Source of the DNA: Candidatus Zixiibacteriota bacterium
GTDB lineage: Bacteria; Zixibacteria; MSB-5A5; GN15; FEB-12
Length of the DNA stretch: 48,363 bases
Assembly (NCBI GenBank): GCA_028715215.1
Contig: JAQUSF010000013.1
Span: forward strand, 1 to 48,363
Reading direction: 5' to 3'
The notes beneath the pieces were generated by a model, which was not told the origin of the DNA, ran no database searches, and was given only the letters and a program-made list of their open reading frames with translations. Below, piece after piece: positions 32,358 through 40,811 of the stretch (its first letter is position 1; each line of letters begins with the position of its first letter). Both the position numbers and the translations under genes were made by a program.

Positions 32358-33038
32358 CTACGCCCAGAGACGTTTCCAAATCTGGCGGATAAAACGCAAA
32401 GTATCTTTGAAAGGATTAATATAAGAACGGGAACCATCATAAATGGTCGAAATCGGAACCTCGCCGATGTCACAACCAAGGGCGCCCATTTTAAAAAGCA
32501 TTTCCGATTCGAAATCATACTTAACGGTTTTCAATGGCACCGCCTTTAAAATCGCCGTGGGCATCAGGCGAAACCCCGACTGGCTGTCGCGGACCCGCTG
32601 ACTGGAAAAAATTGAAATAATCAGGGAGGTCAGGTTGTTGGACAGCCATCGCGGAAAGGGCATATCTTTTAACTTGATATGCCGTGTACCGATCAGCACT
32701 GTCCGGCCGTCATCAGCCTCAAGGAAACCTTTGATTTCCTCGGGGGCGTGCTGAAGGTCGGCGTCGATGGTTATCACCGACCGGTAGCCCTCCCGGATGG
32801 CATAGATAAAACCGGCTTTCAGAGCCGCTCCTTTACCCCGGTTAGCCGGGAAAGAGATATAATTAACCTGTTCCTTTTTAAGAATCGACAGGCTGTTGTC
32901 AAGGGAACCATCGTTAATAAATAACAGCTTCCCGGTTTCCATAATCTCCCGGCAACGGTAAATTAGTTCGGGAAGATGCGGGGCGGCGTTATACACCGGC
33001 ACGACAACCAGGACATCTTTTATACCGACAGCGGTCAT
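32358..33038 (-). CDS. Glycosyltransferase family 2 (polyprenyl-phosphate sugar synthase-like)
   Basis: The protein (226 residues) has a GT-A fold: VLVVVPVYNAAPHLPELI, LFINDGSLDNSL, NRGKGAALKAGFIYAI and the metal-binding VITIDADLQHAPEEI, followed by DSQSGFRLMPTAIL. This most resembles dolichyl- or undecaprenyl-phosphate mannosyl/glucosyl synthases, which make lipid-linked sugars at the membrane. No C-terminal membrane domain is present. The ATG at 33038 has no ribosome site. A TGGTATAAT extended -10 box ends 7 nt before it, so the mRNA may be leaderless. A frame extending to 33161 would run through the tRNA-Pro gene and is rejected. Confidence 0.9.
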   Translation of the reverse strand: MTAVGIKDVLVVVPVYNAAPHLPELIYRCREIMETGKLLFINDGSLDNSLSILKKEQVNYISFPANRGKGAALKAGFIYAIREGYRSVITIDADLQHAPEEIKGFLEADDGRTVLIGTRHIKLKDMPFPRWLSNNLTSLIISIFSSQRVRDSQSGFRLMPTAILKAVPLKTVKYDFESEMLFKMGALGCDIGEVPISTIYDGSRSYINPFKDTLRFIRQIWKRLWA

Positions 33039-33044
33039 ATAATT

Positions 33045-33053
33045 ATTATACCA
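33045..33053 (-). promoter_or_regulatory. Extended -10 promoter of the GT2 gene, leaderless layout
   Basis: On the minus strand TGGTATAAT carries a perfect -10 hexamer and the TGn extension. No good -35 box lies upstream. A start 7 nt downstream falls at the A of the GT2 start codon. Readthrough from tRNA-Pro(GGG), 47 bp upstream, is an alternative. Confidence 0.45.
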
Positions 33054-33099
33054 ACCAAGCGGTGAAGGGATTAAAAGAGGCCTTGGCACGAACAAAAAA

Positions 33100-33176
33100 T
33101 GGTCGGAGCGAGCCGATTCGAACGGCCGACCTCTCGCACCCCAAGCGAGTGCGCTAACCAACTGCGCTACGCTCCG
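33100..33176 (-). tRNA. tRNA-Pro (anticodon GGG), CCA encoded
   Basis: The minus-strand cloverleaf has acceptor CGGAGCG/CGCTCCG with C1-G72, D stem GCGC/GCGC, anticodon stem CTCGC/GCGAG with loop TTGGGGT (anticodon GGG), and T arm GGCCG-TTCGAAT-CGGCT. ACCA follows the acceptor stem, so the discriminator A73 and the CCA end are encoded, unlike the two other tRNAs here. TTGAGT-16 bp-TACATT (33219-33246), overlapping the merR stop, is a possible promoter. Confidence 0.95.
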
Positions 33177-33242
33177 ACAACAGTTTACGCCCAGGTAAAC
33201 AGGCTCTGAAACAGACGAAATGTATCTAAAATTTCAGGAAAC

Positions 33243-33593
33243 TCAAGAGAAAAATTTAAGGATATCCTCAATATCTCTTCTTATCTGGCCGGCGAGAGTT
33301 TTGATTTTAGCGGAACCAACCATATGCGTCTGTTTTTCAGCGGTTCGTTTCATCATCAGTTTGGTTCTCGCCCCGGCAATAGTCAGCTTTTCCCTGGTCC
33401 TCAGATGGTTAATCCGGTTAATAAGTTCAATATCCTTAGCAGTATAGAGCCTGTTTCCTCCTCTGTTTTTTTTGGGTCTTAAGACGGGAAATTCTTTTTC
33501 CCAGTACCTCAGCACATAAGCCTCGAGACCGGTAATTTTCGAGACTTCACTGATGGCATAATACCTTTTTTCGTCAAGTGCTTTTTTGGTCAT
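33243..33593 (-). CDS. MerR-family transcriptional regulator
   Basis: The 116-residue protein has a MerR winged helix-turn-helix (about 10-80: YYAISEVSKITGLEAYVLRYWEKEF, then NRGGNRLYTAKDIELINRINHLR) and a short C-terminal helix, without an effector domain or cysteines for metal binding. It is therefore a small MerR protein similar to those found near lipid or ribosomal genes. Its start lies 25 bp after gpsA in the same direction, with an AGGA site. Its target and signal are unknown. Confidence 0.9.
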   Translation of the reverse strand: MTKKALDEKRYYAISEVSKITGLEAYVLRYWEKEFPVLRPKKNRGGNRLYTAKDIELINRINHLRTREKLTIAGARTKLMMKRTAEKQTHMVGSAKIKTLAGQIRRDIEDILKFFS

Positions 33594-33618
33594 GGTTACT
33601 TTATCCTAATCGAACCAT

Positions 33619-34626
33619 TTATTGCCATATTTCAGGTTTCAAAGTCCGGCCCATCAGATTTTCGACAGCTTCAGCCGGGGCCTTATTTTCGAACAAAACC
33701 CGGTAAACCGCCTCCGTGATGGGCATTTCCACGCCATGCAATTGCGCCAGCTGATATCCTGACCGGGTGGTTTCCACTCCTTCGGCCACCATTTTCATTT
33801 TATGAAGGACTTCCTCCAGTTGTTCTCCCTTGCCGATCCTTTCACCCACCCAGCGGTTACGGCTGTGCCGGGAGATACAGGTCGTTATCAGGTCGCCCAT
33901 GCCCGATAGCCCGGCAAAAGTTTCGGCATTTGCGCCCAGGGCGGTGCCGAGCCGGGTAATTTCGGCAAGGCCCCGCGTTATAAGAGCACCCTTGGTGTTG
34001 TCACCCATCCCCAGACCATCGGCAATACCCGCAGCAATAGCAATGATATTTTTTAGAGAACCACCCAGCTCTACTCCGACCAGGTCATCACATTTGTAGA
34101 CCCGGAAGACATTACCGCTGAAACATTCCTGGACATAAGTGGTCAGGTCATCAGAATGACCCGCGACCACAACGGTAGTCGGCATATCAAGAATCACTTC
34201 CTCGGCATGCGATGGTCCCGAAAGTGTAACAATCTTGTCGGGCGACAGAGCCGTTACCTCACGAATCACTTCCGACATTCGCTTTAAGGTTTTCTTTTCT
34301 ATACCCTTAGCCAGGTTAACTACCCCCTTAAGATGGTTCAGCCGGTTTCCCGCTGAAGTTAACACCGACCGGACGTACTGCGAAGGAACCGCCAGTACCA
34401 GTAAGCGGCAGTCTTTCACCGCTGTTGAAAGTTCGTTGGTGACAACAATGCTGTCGGCCAGTTTCAGTTTTTTAAGTTTATCAAAATTACCACGACTGTT
34501 AAGCAGTTTTTCATAATCAGCCTGAAAGTATTCCCACAGGGTAACTTCCATGCCCTTTCGATTCAGCAGATAGGCTACCGCCATACCCCAGGAACCGCCG
34601 CCTAATATGGAAATCCGCTCAGACAT
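33619..34626 (-). CDS. gpsA: Glycerol-3-phosphate dehydrogenase [NAD(P)+]
   Basis: The 335-residue protein starts with the dinucleotide loop ISILGGGSWGMAVAYLL. It carries NLAKGIE, the catalytic Lys region GVELGGSLKNIIAIAAGIADGLG and AGLSGMGDLITTC. It reduces dihydroxyacetone phosphate to sn-glycerol 3-phosphate, the backbone for phospholipids. The start overlaps the plsY end by eight bases; PlsY uses the product, so the pair forms a pathway operon. The merR gene follows. Confidence 0.97.
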   Translation of the reverse strand: MSERISILGGGSWGMAVAYLLNRKGMEVTLWEYFQADYEKLLNSRGNFDKLKKLKLADSIVVTNELSTAVKDCRLLVLAVPSQYVRSVLTSAGNRLNHLKGVVNLAKGIEKKTLKRMSEVIREVTALSPDKIVTLSGPSHAEEVILDMPTTVVVAGHSDDLTTYVQECFSGNVFRVYKCDDLVGVELGGSLKNIIAIAAGIADGLGMGDNTKGALITRGLAEITRLGTALGANAETFAGLSGMGDLITTCISRHSRNRWVGERIGKGEQLEEVLHKMKMVAEGVETTRSGYQLAQLHGVEMPITEAVYRVLFENKAPAEAVENLMGRTLKPEIWQ

Positions 34627-35275
34627 GAGAACCCGCCCGGTCAGCCCTGGAAGGAAAGCGGAAGCGATTTTCGGTCCCGGTTAAAAGATGGCGAATATTC
34701 TGCCGGTGGGAGATAATAACCATCACCGCCAGAAAAAAAGTCAGATAAAGATATAGCGATGAAATTTCAACAGCCATAATGTATTTTTCAACCACAACAA
34801 CGAGAAATAAACTAACTGCGGCCGTTATCGAACCCAGGGAGATGAAGCGAAAAACAAACACGACGAGTAAAAAAACCACCAGGCATATCAAGGTCTCAAC
34901 AGGCAGGAGCATAATCATCACCCCCAGCGAAGTATTGACACCCTTACCGCCTTTGAACCTGAGATAAAGCGGAAAAATATTTCCTGTAACCGCTGCAATT
35001 GCGCATAAAACCATCAGATAGTCGTGGGGTAACAAGGTCGAAGTAAACTGGCGGGCGATAAGAATAGCCAGTACCCCCTTGCCGATATCCAGAAGATAGA
35101 CCCAGAGAGCCGCCCGGGCACCCGCGACCCGCCATACATTGGTAGCCCCGATATTCCCCGAACCTACTTTTCGAATATCGGCTACCCCGTAAAAGCGAGC
35201 AACCAGCAAACCAAAAGGCACCGCCCCGATAAAATAGGCGAGCAAGATTGGAATCAAAACATAAAGTAAAGCCAT
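34619..35275 (-). CDS. plsY: Acyl-phosphate:glycerol-3-phosphate acyltransferase PlsY
   Basis: The protein (218 residues) is an inner-membrane protein with five or so membrane segments and the PlsY signature DIRKVGSGNIGATNVWRVAG, then LPLYLRFKGGKGVNTSLGV and a last FRHSRNI-like segment (SHRQNIRHLLTGTENR). It transfers an acyl group from acyl phosphate to glycerol 3-phosphate, starting phospholipid synthesis. The ATG at 35275 has a GGGGA ribosome site; a TTG at 35293 would add six residues. It is directly coupled to gpsA. Confidence 0.96.
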   Translation of the reverse strand: MALLYVLIPILLAYFIGAVPFGLLVARFYGVADIRKVGSGNIGATNVWRVAGARAALWVYLLDIGKGVLAILIARQFTSTLLPHDYLMVLCAIAAVTGNIFPLYLRFKGGKGVNTSLGVMIMLLPVETLICLVVFLLVVFVFRFISLGSITAAVSLFLVVVVEKYIMAVEISSLYLYLTFFLAVMVIISHRQNIRHLLTGTENRFRFPSRADRAGSHV

Positions 35276-35323
35276 GCTTCCCCGGGCTATCAAGAACCGG
35301 TGTCAGACCACCGGTTGATTTTT

Positions 35324-35770
35324 TTATTCGGTCGTCAACGTATCTTCAGGAAACAGCATGTCCGGCAACTCCTGGACGGGCAGATACTGTTCAAGTTCCG
35401 GGAAATAATTAACCATCATTTCCTTGAGAGCTTCGACTTCTTCGGCATCAACTTTCTTGTCACTCATCATAGCCTGTAACTGGGGAAAGACTGCGGCATA
35501 TTTTTCATAGTCAAGTTCGGATTCGTTGAACTTGGTTATAAAAACATCCGCCAGAGCGTTAAACTGAACCGTATCCACGCCTTCCACCGGATGAGCGGTT
35601 ATCTCGGTTTTGACGCCATTGATGATGGTCACCAAACCCATCTTGGCGAGGTCGTCTTTATAGATATAACAGGTGATACCGGCGATAATAATAATTACCA
35701 GAAGGACACCCGCGACAATTAAACCTATCAGGCAACCTTTTGACATTCCCTTCTTTTGAACATCTTCCAT
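35324..35770 (-). CDS. Small single-span membrane protein of unknown function
   Basis: The 148-residue protein has a short basic cytoplasmic start, one membrane segment (about 14-36, GCLIGLIVAGVLLVIIIIAGIT) and an acidic, mainly helical soluble part (50-148) ending in PDMLFPEDTLTTE. I recognise no family. A good GAGAGAGGG site precedes the ATG. The gene lies 48 bp upstream of plsY. Its leader contains two overlapping hairpins (35889-35927) that cannot form together. Confidence 0.75.
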   Translation of the reverse strand: MEDVQKKGMSKGCLIGLIVAGVLLVIIIIAGITCYIYKDDLAKMGLVTIINGVKTEITAHPVEGVDTVQFNALADVFITKFNESELDYEKYAAVFPQLQAMMSDKKVDAEEVEALKEMMVNYFPELEQYLPVQELPDMLFPEDTLTTE

Positions 35771-36061
35771 TGCACCCTCTCTCCATTTTAAAATATTAAG
35801 TTATTGTTTCCTTCTTGCCCGTTTTCCCGTGGTAAACCACTTATCTGTCATTACCGTTTTAAAATTAATTTATTCAGCGAATAATTTGGGGAAAAGATTT
35901 TTCCCTTGCGACTGATATACTCAAGGGTTTGCCAGCAATCCATCATGGGTCAAGTAACTCGCTCTAATAGCCTCGCCATCAATCAATAAGCCATATTCTA
36001 TGAAGCTCCGGATTAAGATATATATAATAAATCAGGAAAATTATAACAAGCAATTTAAAGG
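35771..36061 (-). promoter_or_regulatory. Long leader with two mutually exclusive hairpins
   Basis: Upstream of the 148-residue membrane protein, 290 bp are free of genes. On the minus strand CCCTTG (35922-35927) pairs with CAAGGG (35903-35908), and GGGAAAA (35899-35905) pairs with TTTTCCC (35889-35895). The two stems share the GGG at 35903-35905, so only one can form. A TATAAT box lies near 36040. The layout is that of an RNA switch or attenuator, but no known riboswitch consensus is matched. The rest of the stretch shows nothing I can name. Confidence 0.4.
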
Positions 36062-36093
36062 ATAAAAAAAACCCGCTGTCAACGGGCTTTTTT
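36062..36093 (-). terminator. Intrinsic terminator of the S10-spc-alpha operon
   Basis: On the minus strand AAAAGCCCG pairs with CGGGTTTTT (one G-U pair) around a 7-nt loop, followed by a further T run. It lies about 70 nt after the rplQ stop. Confidence 0.85.
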
Positions 36094-36164
36094 AAGGATT
36101 CCGGTTTCCCCGGCAAGATATTACTCTTTTGACACTTAAGCAATGTTATGCGGGTGTACCGTTA

Positions 36165-36590
36165 TTATTTTTTGGTTCTGGCGGTTCTGGTTTTGCCTTT
36201 TCTCTTATCCTTGGTTTCCTTTTTTTCAGGCGGTTTTTCGGTCAGGAGTTCAACGATGGAAAGGGAAGCGCCATCCCCCCGCCGCACACCTAATTTAATC
36301 ACACGGGTAAAACCGGAATTGCGGTCCTTGAACTGCGGAACGACATCCTCAAAAAACTTTTTAAAGATTTCTTTGACATGAATGGTCTTCGCCACCTGCC
36401 GACGGGCGGCCAGAGTATCTTTTTTGGCGGTGGTTATAAGTTTATCCACCAGCGGTTTTAGCGCTTTGGCTTTGGCGTCGGTGGTCTTAATCATGCGGTG
36501 AGCAAACAATGACATGGCCATGTTAGCCAGCATTGCTTCCCGATGCGATTTGGTTCTGCCTAATTTTTTTATATTATCTTGATGTCCCAT
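36165..36590 (-). CDS. rplQ: 50S ribosomal protein L17
   Basis: The protein (141 residues) has the L17 core (KKLGRTKSHREAMLANMAMSLF…KAKALKPLVDKLITTAKKDT, and SGFTRVIKLGVRRGDGASLSIVEL). The core ends near residue 118 and is followed by a lysine-rich tail of about 22 residues that many L17 proteins lack. The ATG at 36590 follows GGTGA at a good distance and is preferred to the ATG at 36599. It is the last gene of the ribosomal operon, 12 bp after rpoA. Confidence 0.97.
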   Translation of the reverse strand: MGHQDNIKKLGRTKSHREAMLANMAMSLFAHRMIKTTDAKAKALKPLVDKLITTAKKDTLAARRQVAKTIHVKEIFKKFFEDVVPQFKDRNSGFTRVIKLGVRRGDGASLSIVELLTEKPPEKKETKDKRKGKTRTARTKK

Positions 36591-36601
36591 TTCATTCACC
36601 G

Positions 36602-37591
36602 TTATTTATTATTAGTCTGGGGTTCCAGGTATTTAGAGATATCCATGCCGAACGAGAGGTCCATCTGTTCCAGAAGGGAACCGATTTCGTTAAGGGATTT
36701 ACGACCGAAATTACGATATTTAAGCATATCCGACTCGGTTTTGGTAACCAGGTCGCCAATTGTCTGGATATTAGCCGCTCTGAGACAGTTGGATGACCGC
36801 ACGGACAACTCCAGTTCATCGACGCGCGTTTTCAAAAGATTGCGAACCCGGACGATCTCTTCGTCTTCTTCGGGTTCTTCCTCCACCATAATCTCCTCAT
36901 CCATATGGATAAAGAGCTGGAGGTGGTCTTTGAGGAGCTTCGCGGCATAACTGAGAGCGTCTTCGGGAGTAATCGCCCCGTTGGTAGTTATTTCGACAAT
37001 CAGCCGGTCATAATCGGTTTTCTGTCCGACCCGGGTGTTTTCAACGAAATACGATACTTTGGTAACAGGGGAGAAAAGAGAATCGAGAAAAATCGTACCA
37101 ACCGGAACATCGGGACGCTTGTTCATGTCGGCGACATGATAACCGCGGCCGGAATCGATATCAATTTCCATCTCAAAAGGAATATCGCCGGTCAACTCAC
37201 AAATATGCAGGTCGGGGTTAAGAATTTCAAAATCAGGATTTCCCTCGAACATGCCAGCCGTTATTTTTCCTTTTTTATCGGTTTTCAGGTGCAGGGTACG
37301 CATTTCATCGGCATGCATTCGGATGATGATATTTTTGACATTAAGAACGATATCCGCAACGTCTTCATAAACGCCCTCGAGAGTCGAAAACTCATGCAGA
37401 CAATTATAGATGCGCATGGAGACAACCGCCGCACCCTGAATGGATGAAAGCAGAATCCGGCGAAGGCTGTTACCCAGGGTCACGCCATAGCCGCGTTCCA
37501 GCGGTTCAATAATGAAACGTGAATAGTTTTCGGTAGCCGAAGACTGGTCGTTGACGACCTCTTTAGGCATAGTGATTGGTTTCCATTTCAT
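36602..37591 (-). CDS. rpoA: DNA-directed RNA polymerase subunit alpha
   Basis: The 329-residue protein has the N-terminal assembly domain (FIIEPLERGYGVTLGNSLRRILLSSIQGAAV) and the C-terminal DNA- and activator-binding domain (VDELELSVRSSNCLRAANIQTIGDLVTKTESDMLKYRNFGRKSLNEI), joined by an acidic linker rich in Glu (about 235-250). It dimerises to start RNA polymerase assembly. It sits in the conserved order rpsD-rpoA-rplQ, which couples polymerase supply to ribosome synthesis. Length and motifs are normal. Confidence 0.98.
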   Translation of the reverse strand: MKWKPITMPKEVVNDQSSATENYSRFIIEPLERGYGVTLGNSLRRILLSSIQGAAVVSMRIYNCLHEFSTLEGVYEDVADIVLNVKNIIIRMHADEMRTLHLKTDKKGKITAGMFEGNPDFEILNPDLHICELTGDIPFEMEIDIDSGRGYHVADMNKRPDVPVGTIFLDSLFSPVTKVSYFVENTRVGQKTDYDRLIVEITTNGAITPEDALSYAAKLLKDHLQLFIHMDEEIMVEEEPEEDEEIVRVRNLLKTRVDELELSVRSSNCLRAANIQTIGDLVTKTESDMLKYRNFGRKSLNEIGSLLEQMDLSFGMDISKYLEPQTNNK

Positions 37592-37625
37592 ATTTTTTCA
37601 ATTCCTCCCGACAGGGGCAAATTTC

Positions 37626-38252
37626 CTATTTTGAATATAGTTCCACAATTAACTGTTCATTGGCCGTTAAGGGGATTTCCGCACGTTTCGGGATTTCCAG
37701 CAGTTCCCCTTCCAGGGCGGCCTTGTTCAATCTGAGCCACGGGATTTCTTCGCCGCGTCCCAGTTTCAGGGCGGCATGAATCATATCCAGTTTTTTGGAT
37801 TTATCCTTGATACGGATAATTTCCCGCGGCATCACCTGGTAGGAAGGGATATCCACAATCCGGTCATTGATAGTGACATGCCGATGCCGAACCAGCTGGC
37901 GGGCAGCCTTGCGCGACGGCGCAAAACCAAGCCGGTAAACCAGATTGTCCAGACGTTGTTCCAGCATCTGGACCAGGTTTTCACCGGTGATTCCGGTTTT
38001 CGCGTCGGCCTTTTTAAAATAATTCTTGAACTGGTTTTCCAGAAGGCCGTATGTTCGGCGCACTTTCTGTTTTTCCCGCAACTGTAACCCATAGGCGGAG
38101 ATTTTACGACGCATGCTCTGCCCGTGTTGTCCCGGGGCATACTGACGTCTTTCCAGAGCACACTTGTCCGTCATACACCGGGCTCCTTTCAGGAAAAGCT
38201 TTTCACCCTCTCGGCGACACAATTTGCAATTGGCGTCACGATAACGAGCCAT
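37626..38252 (-). CDS. rpsD: 30S ribosomal protein S4, zinc-binding form
   Basis: The 208-residue protein is a primary 16S rRNA binder and also a translational repressor of the alpha operon in other bacteria. The N-terminus keeps four cysteines (Cys9, 12, 26, 31), the zinc-binding form. The S4 RNA-binding domain is visible as LEQRLDNLVYRLGFAPSRKAARQLVRHRHVTIND. It follows rpsK by 34 bp with a GGAG site. Confidence 0.98.
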   Translation of the reverse strand: MARYRDANCKLCRREGEKLFLKGARCMTDKCALERRQYAPGQHGQSMRRKISAYGLQLREKQKVRRTYGLLENQFKNYFKKADAKTGITGENLVQMLEQRLDNLVYRLGFAPSRKAARQLVRHRHVTINDRIVDIPSYQVMPREIIRIKDKSKKLDMIHAALKLGRGEEIPWLRLNKAALEGELLEIPKRAEIPLTANEQLIVELYSK

Positions 38253-38286
38253 TTATTCTCCTCTAAAAAAATAAAATTCCAGAATT

Positions 38287-38679
38287 TTAAACCCGACGCC
38301 GCTTTGGAGGACGACAGCCGTTATGCGGAATCGGGGTAACATCTTTTATCAAAGTAATTTCCAGTCCGGCGGCGGATATGGAACGCACCGCCGCTTCCCG
38401 GCCGGAACCGGGACCTTTTACCCAGACCTCAACCTTTCTCAAACCCAGATCCATGGCTTCCTTGGCCGCTTCACTGGCCGCCATCTGAGCGGCAAAAGGG
38501 GTTGATTTCTTCGAACCTTTAAAACCCACTTTCCCGGCCGAACCCCAGGATACGGCGCGGCCGGTGGAATCGGTGATGGTCACAAGGGTATTATTGAAAG
38601 TCGCCTTAATATGCACGACACCACTGGTGTCAACCAGACGAGTTCTTTTTTTCGTTGTCTTCTTTTTGGGATTTGCCAC
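38287..38679 (-). CDS. rpsK: 30S ribosomal protein S11
   Basis: The 130-residue protein has the S11 core, with [43 protein letters not shown] and the C-terminal [13 protein letters not shown]. It lines the mRNA exit region of the platform. The start is a GTG at 38679 behind a GAGG site. It stands between rpsM and rpsD as usual. Confidence 0.98.
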   Translation of the reverse strand: MANPKKKTTKKRTRLVDTSGVVHIKATFNNTLVTITDSTGRAVSWGSAGKVGFKGSKKSTPFAAQMAASEAAKEAMDLGLRKVEVWVKGPGSGREAAVRSISAAGLEITLIKDVTPIPHNGCRPPKRRRV

Positions 38680-38710
38680 TTCTAACCTCTATATCCAGTT
38701 AATATTTATC

Positions 38711-39097
38711 TTACTTGGGAGCGGGGGCTTTCTTTTTCAGGCCACCGATAGATTTCCGGGGTCCCTTCCGCGTCCGGGCATTCGTTTTGGTACGCTGACC
38801 GCGTACAGGTAAACCGCGCCGATGGCGCAGTCCCCGATAGGAACCGATATCTATCAAGCGCTTGATATTCATAGAAATTTCACCGCGTAAAGTCCCCTCG
38901 ACATGATATTCGTTTTCGATGACGCCGCGAAGTTTCGCGACATCGTCATCGGACAATTGTTGTACCCGGACGTCAGGATTGACACCTGTTTTCTTCAATA
39001 TCAGCTGGGAAGTTCGGGGACCTATGCCAAAAATATAGGTCAGGGCGACTTCTATCCTTTTATCCTTCGGTAAATCAACACCGGCAATTCGAGCCAA
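38711..39097 (-). CDS. rpsM: 30S ribosomal protein S13
   Basis: The 128-residue protein begins [25 protein letters not shown] and has [29 protein letters not shown]. It contacts the P-site tRNA and forms intersubunit bridges. The start is a TTG at 39097, supported by AAGGAG seven nt upstream; no nearby ATG fits the family N-terminus. The C-terminal tail is slightly longer than in Escherichia coli. Confidence 0.97.
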   Translation of the reverse strand: MARIAGVDLPKDKRIEVALTYIFGIGPRTSQLILKKTGVNPDVRVQQLSDDDVAKLRGVIENEYHVEGTLRGEISMNIKRLIDIGSYRGLRHRRGLPVRGQRTKTNARTRKGPRKSIGGLKKKAPAPK

Positions 39098-39128
39098 TTT
39101 TTAACTCCTTATGAAAAAATTATACTTT

Positions 39129-39245
39129 CTAACCCTGGCGCTGCTTATGGCTCGGGTTTTTGGAACAGATTACCCGTAAAACGCCGCGCCGTTTCACAAT
39201 TTTGCAGTGTTCACAACGTTTTTTTATGGATGATTTTACTTTCAT
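39129..39245 (-). CDS. rpmJ: 50S ribosomal protein L36, zinc-binding form
   Basis: A 38-codon frame from ATG 39245 to TAG 39129 reads [20 protein letters not shown] and on to [12 protein letters not shown]. The zinc ligands Cys11, Cys14, Cys27 and His33 are present, so this is the zinc form. It sits between infA and rpsM, its classical place. The tail [18 protein letters not shown] matches the family. Confidence 0.97.
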   Translation of the reverse strand: MKVKSSIKKRCEHCKIVKRRGVLRVICSKNPSHKQRQG

Positions 39246-39267
39246 CTTATCACCTTCACAGTTTATG

Positions 39268-39486
39268 TCATTTATAACGATAGGTAATCCGGCCGCGCGT
39301 TAAATCGTAAGGCGACAGCTCGACCGTTACCTTATCCCCCGGCAGTATTTTAATGAAATGCATACGCATCTTACCGGAGATATGAGCTAAAACTTTATGT
39401 CCATTATCAAGTTCCACCCGGAACATTGCGTTGGGCAGCGGTTCAATAACCTTTCCTTCGACCGTTATGGTTTCTTCCTTGGCCAT
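39268..39486 (-). CDS. infA: Translation initiation factor IF-1
   Basis: The 72-residue OB-fold protein begins [23 protein letters not shown] and has [39 protein letters not shown]. It binds the A site of the 30S subunit during initiation and helps IF-2 and IF-3. It has exactly the family length, an AAGGAATTT ribosome site, and lies between map and rpmJ. Confidence 0.98.
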   Translation of the reverse strand: MAKEETITVEGKVIEPLPNAMFRVELDNGHKVLAHISGKMRMHFIKILPGDKVTVELSPYDLTRGRITYRYK

Positions 39487-39494
39487 AAATTCCT

Positions 39495-40241
39495 TTAACT
39501 TAAGGACAAAATATCCGGGCCGTTTTCTGTAACCGCCACGGTATGTTCGAAATGAGCCGACGGCAACCCGTCGGCTGTAACCACTGTCCAGCCATCGGGT
39601 AAAGTCTTCACATTATAAGTCCCCATATTAACCATGGGTTCTATCGCCAGTACTGTTCCGACTTCCAGAATCGGCCCTTCATGAGGTAAACCAAAGTTCG
39701 GGACCTGGGGTTCCTCATGCATTCTGCGGCCGATACCATGACCGACCAGCTGGCGTACAACACCAAAACCGGCGTCTTCCGCTACCTTTTGAACCGCTGC
39801 TGAAATCTGACCTAATTTATTACCTTTTCTGGCTTTGTCAATACCGGCCAGCAGAGATTTATAGGTAATCTCCATCAGGCGTTTTTTCTCCGGTGAAACT
39901 TTACCCACTGCGTAAGTCCGGGCTGAATCACCGTAATAGTCATCAACAATCGAACCGACATCGACCGAAACCAGATCGCCTTCCCTGATGACCCTGTTGC
40001 CCGGGATACCATGAACCACCTCGTCATTAATAGAGATGCAGGCCGAAGCGGGGAAACCCTGATAATCCTTAAAACCCGGAATAGCGCCTTTGGAGACAAT
40101 AAAAGCTTCGATGAGACGGTCAAGTTCCGCCGTCGTCATACCCGGCTTAATCACCTCACTGACCATATCAAGGGTTTGACTCACCACCTGGCCGGCCCGG
40201 CGCATGATTTCAATCTGTTCTTTGTTTTTAAGTATTATCAA
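39495..40241 (-). CDS. map: Methionine aminopeptidase, type I
   Basis: The 248-residue protein has the metal ligands of type I MetAPs in [20 protein letters not shown] (two Asp), the His in [20 protein letters not shown], and the two Glu in [11 protein letters not shown] and [14 protein letters not shown]. It removes the initiator Met from nascent proteins. The start is a TTG at 40241, 8 bp after the adk stop, since no ATG is nearby. The order secY-adk-map-infA is classical. Confidence 0.97.
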   Translation of the reverse strand: MIILKNKEQIEIMRRAGQVVSQTLDMVSEVIKPGMTTAELDRLIEAFIVSKGAIPGFKDYQGFPASACISINDEVVHGIPGNRVIREGDLVSVDVGSIVDDYYGDSARTYAVGKVSPEKKRLMEITYKSLLAGIDKARKGNKLGQISAAVQKVAEDAGFGVVRQLVGHGIGRRMHEEPQVPNFGLPHEGPILEVGTVLAIEPMVNMGTYNVKTLPDGWTVVTADGLPSAHFEHTVAVTENGPDILSLS

Positions 40242-40249
40242 AACCGTTA

Positions 40250-40810
40250 TTATTCCAGTACTTTTAAAATTGCCTTAAAAACGTTATCCATCGTATCCTC
40301 GCCCCGAACCTCGGTCAGAATAGATTCCCGGCGATAAAAATCGACAATGGGTGCAGTCTGCCGACGGTAAACTTCAAGCCGGTTGCGAGCGACAGCCTCG
40401 GTATCGTCAGCCCGACCTTCCTGCTCCGCCCGGCCCTTAATACGCTTGATAATTTCTTCGTCGGAAACCGTCAGGAGAATGGCTTTATCGAGGGCGGTTT
40501 TATTTTTCCTGAACATATCTTTAAGACTCCTGGCCTGGGGAATTGTCCGGGGAAAGCCGTCCAGAATAAAACCATCGTTTAAATCACCGGAAGTAACTTT
40601 ATCTTCTATCATCCCGATAATCAATTCGTCGGGTACCAGTTCTCCTTTTTTCATATAAGCTTCGGCTTTCCGGCCCAGCGGCGTTCCTTTTTTAACAGCC
40701 TCCCGAAGCATATCGCCGGTCGAAAGATGCACGATAGCGAGTTTTTCCGCGACCCGTACCGCCTGGGTTCCCTTACCCGACCCGGGGGGACCTAAAAAAA
40801 CCAGATTCAT
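40250..40810 (-). CDS. adk: Adenylate kinase, short-LID form
   Basis: The 186-residue protein has the P-loop GPPGSGKGTQA, the AMP-binding LSTGDMLREAV and ILDGFPRTIPQA. It converts ATP and AMP to two ADP. At the LID position only GRAEQEGRADD (about 127-137) is seen. The long LID with its zinc cysteines is absent, as in the short isoform. It follows secY by one base gap and precedes map. Confidence 0.97.
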   Translation of the reverse strand: MNLVFLGPPGSGKGTQAVRVAEKLAIVHLSTGDMLREAVKKGTPLGRKAEAYMKKGELVPDELIIGMIEDKVTSGDLNDGFILDGFPRTIPQARSLKDMFRKNKTALDKAILLTVSDEEIIKRIKGRAEQEGRADDTEAVARNRLEVYRRQTAPIVDFYRRESILTEVRGEDTMDNVFKAILKVLE

Positions 40811-40811
40811 G

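Noticed and set aside
32312-32518. 69-residue N-terminal extension of the DinB-like protein
   Set aside because: It only covers the 3' part of the GT2 gene in another frame; the family start MKLAEIFSNYY lies at 32311.
33039-33161. 41-residue N-terminal extension of the GT2 protein
   Set aside because: It would be translated through the tRNA-Pro(GGG) gene.
35900-35945. Resemblance to a c-di-GMP-I riboswitch (GGCAAACC … CGCAAG)
   Set aside because: The order and flanking conserved parts of that aptamer (CGCAAAGC and the GGTAGCGGGGTTACC part) are missing.
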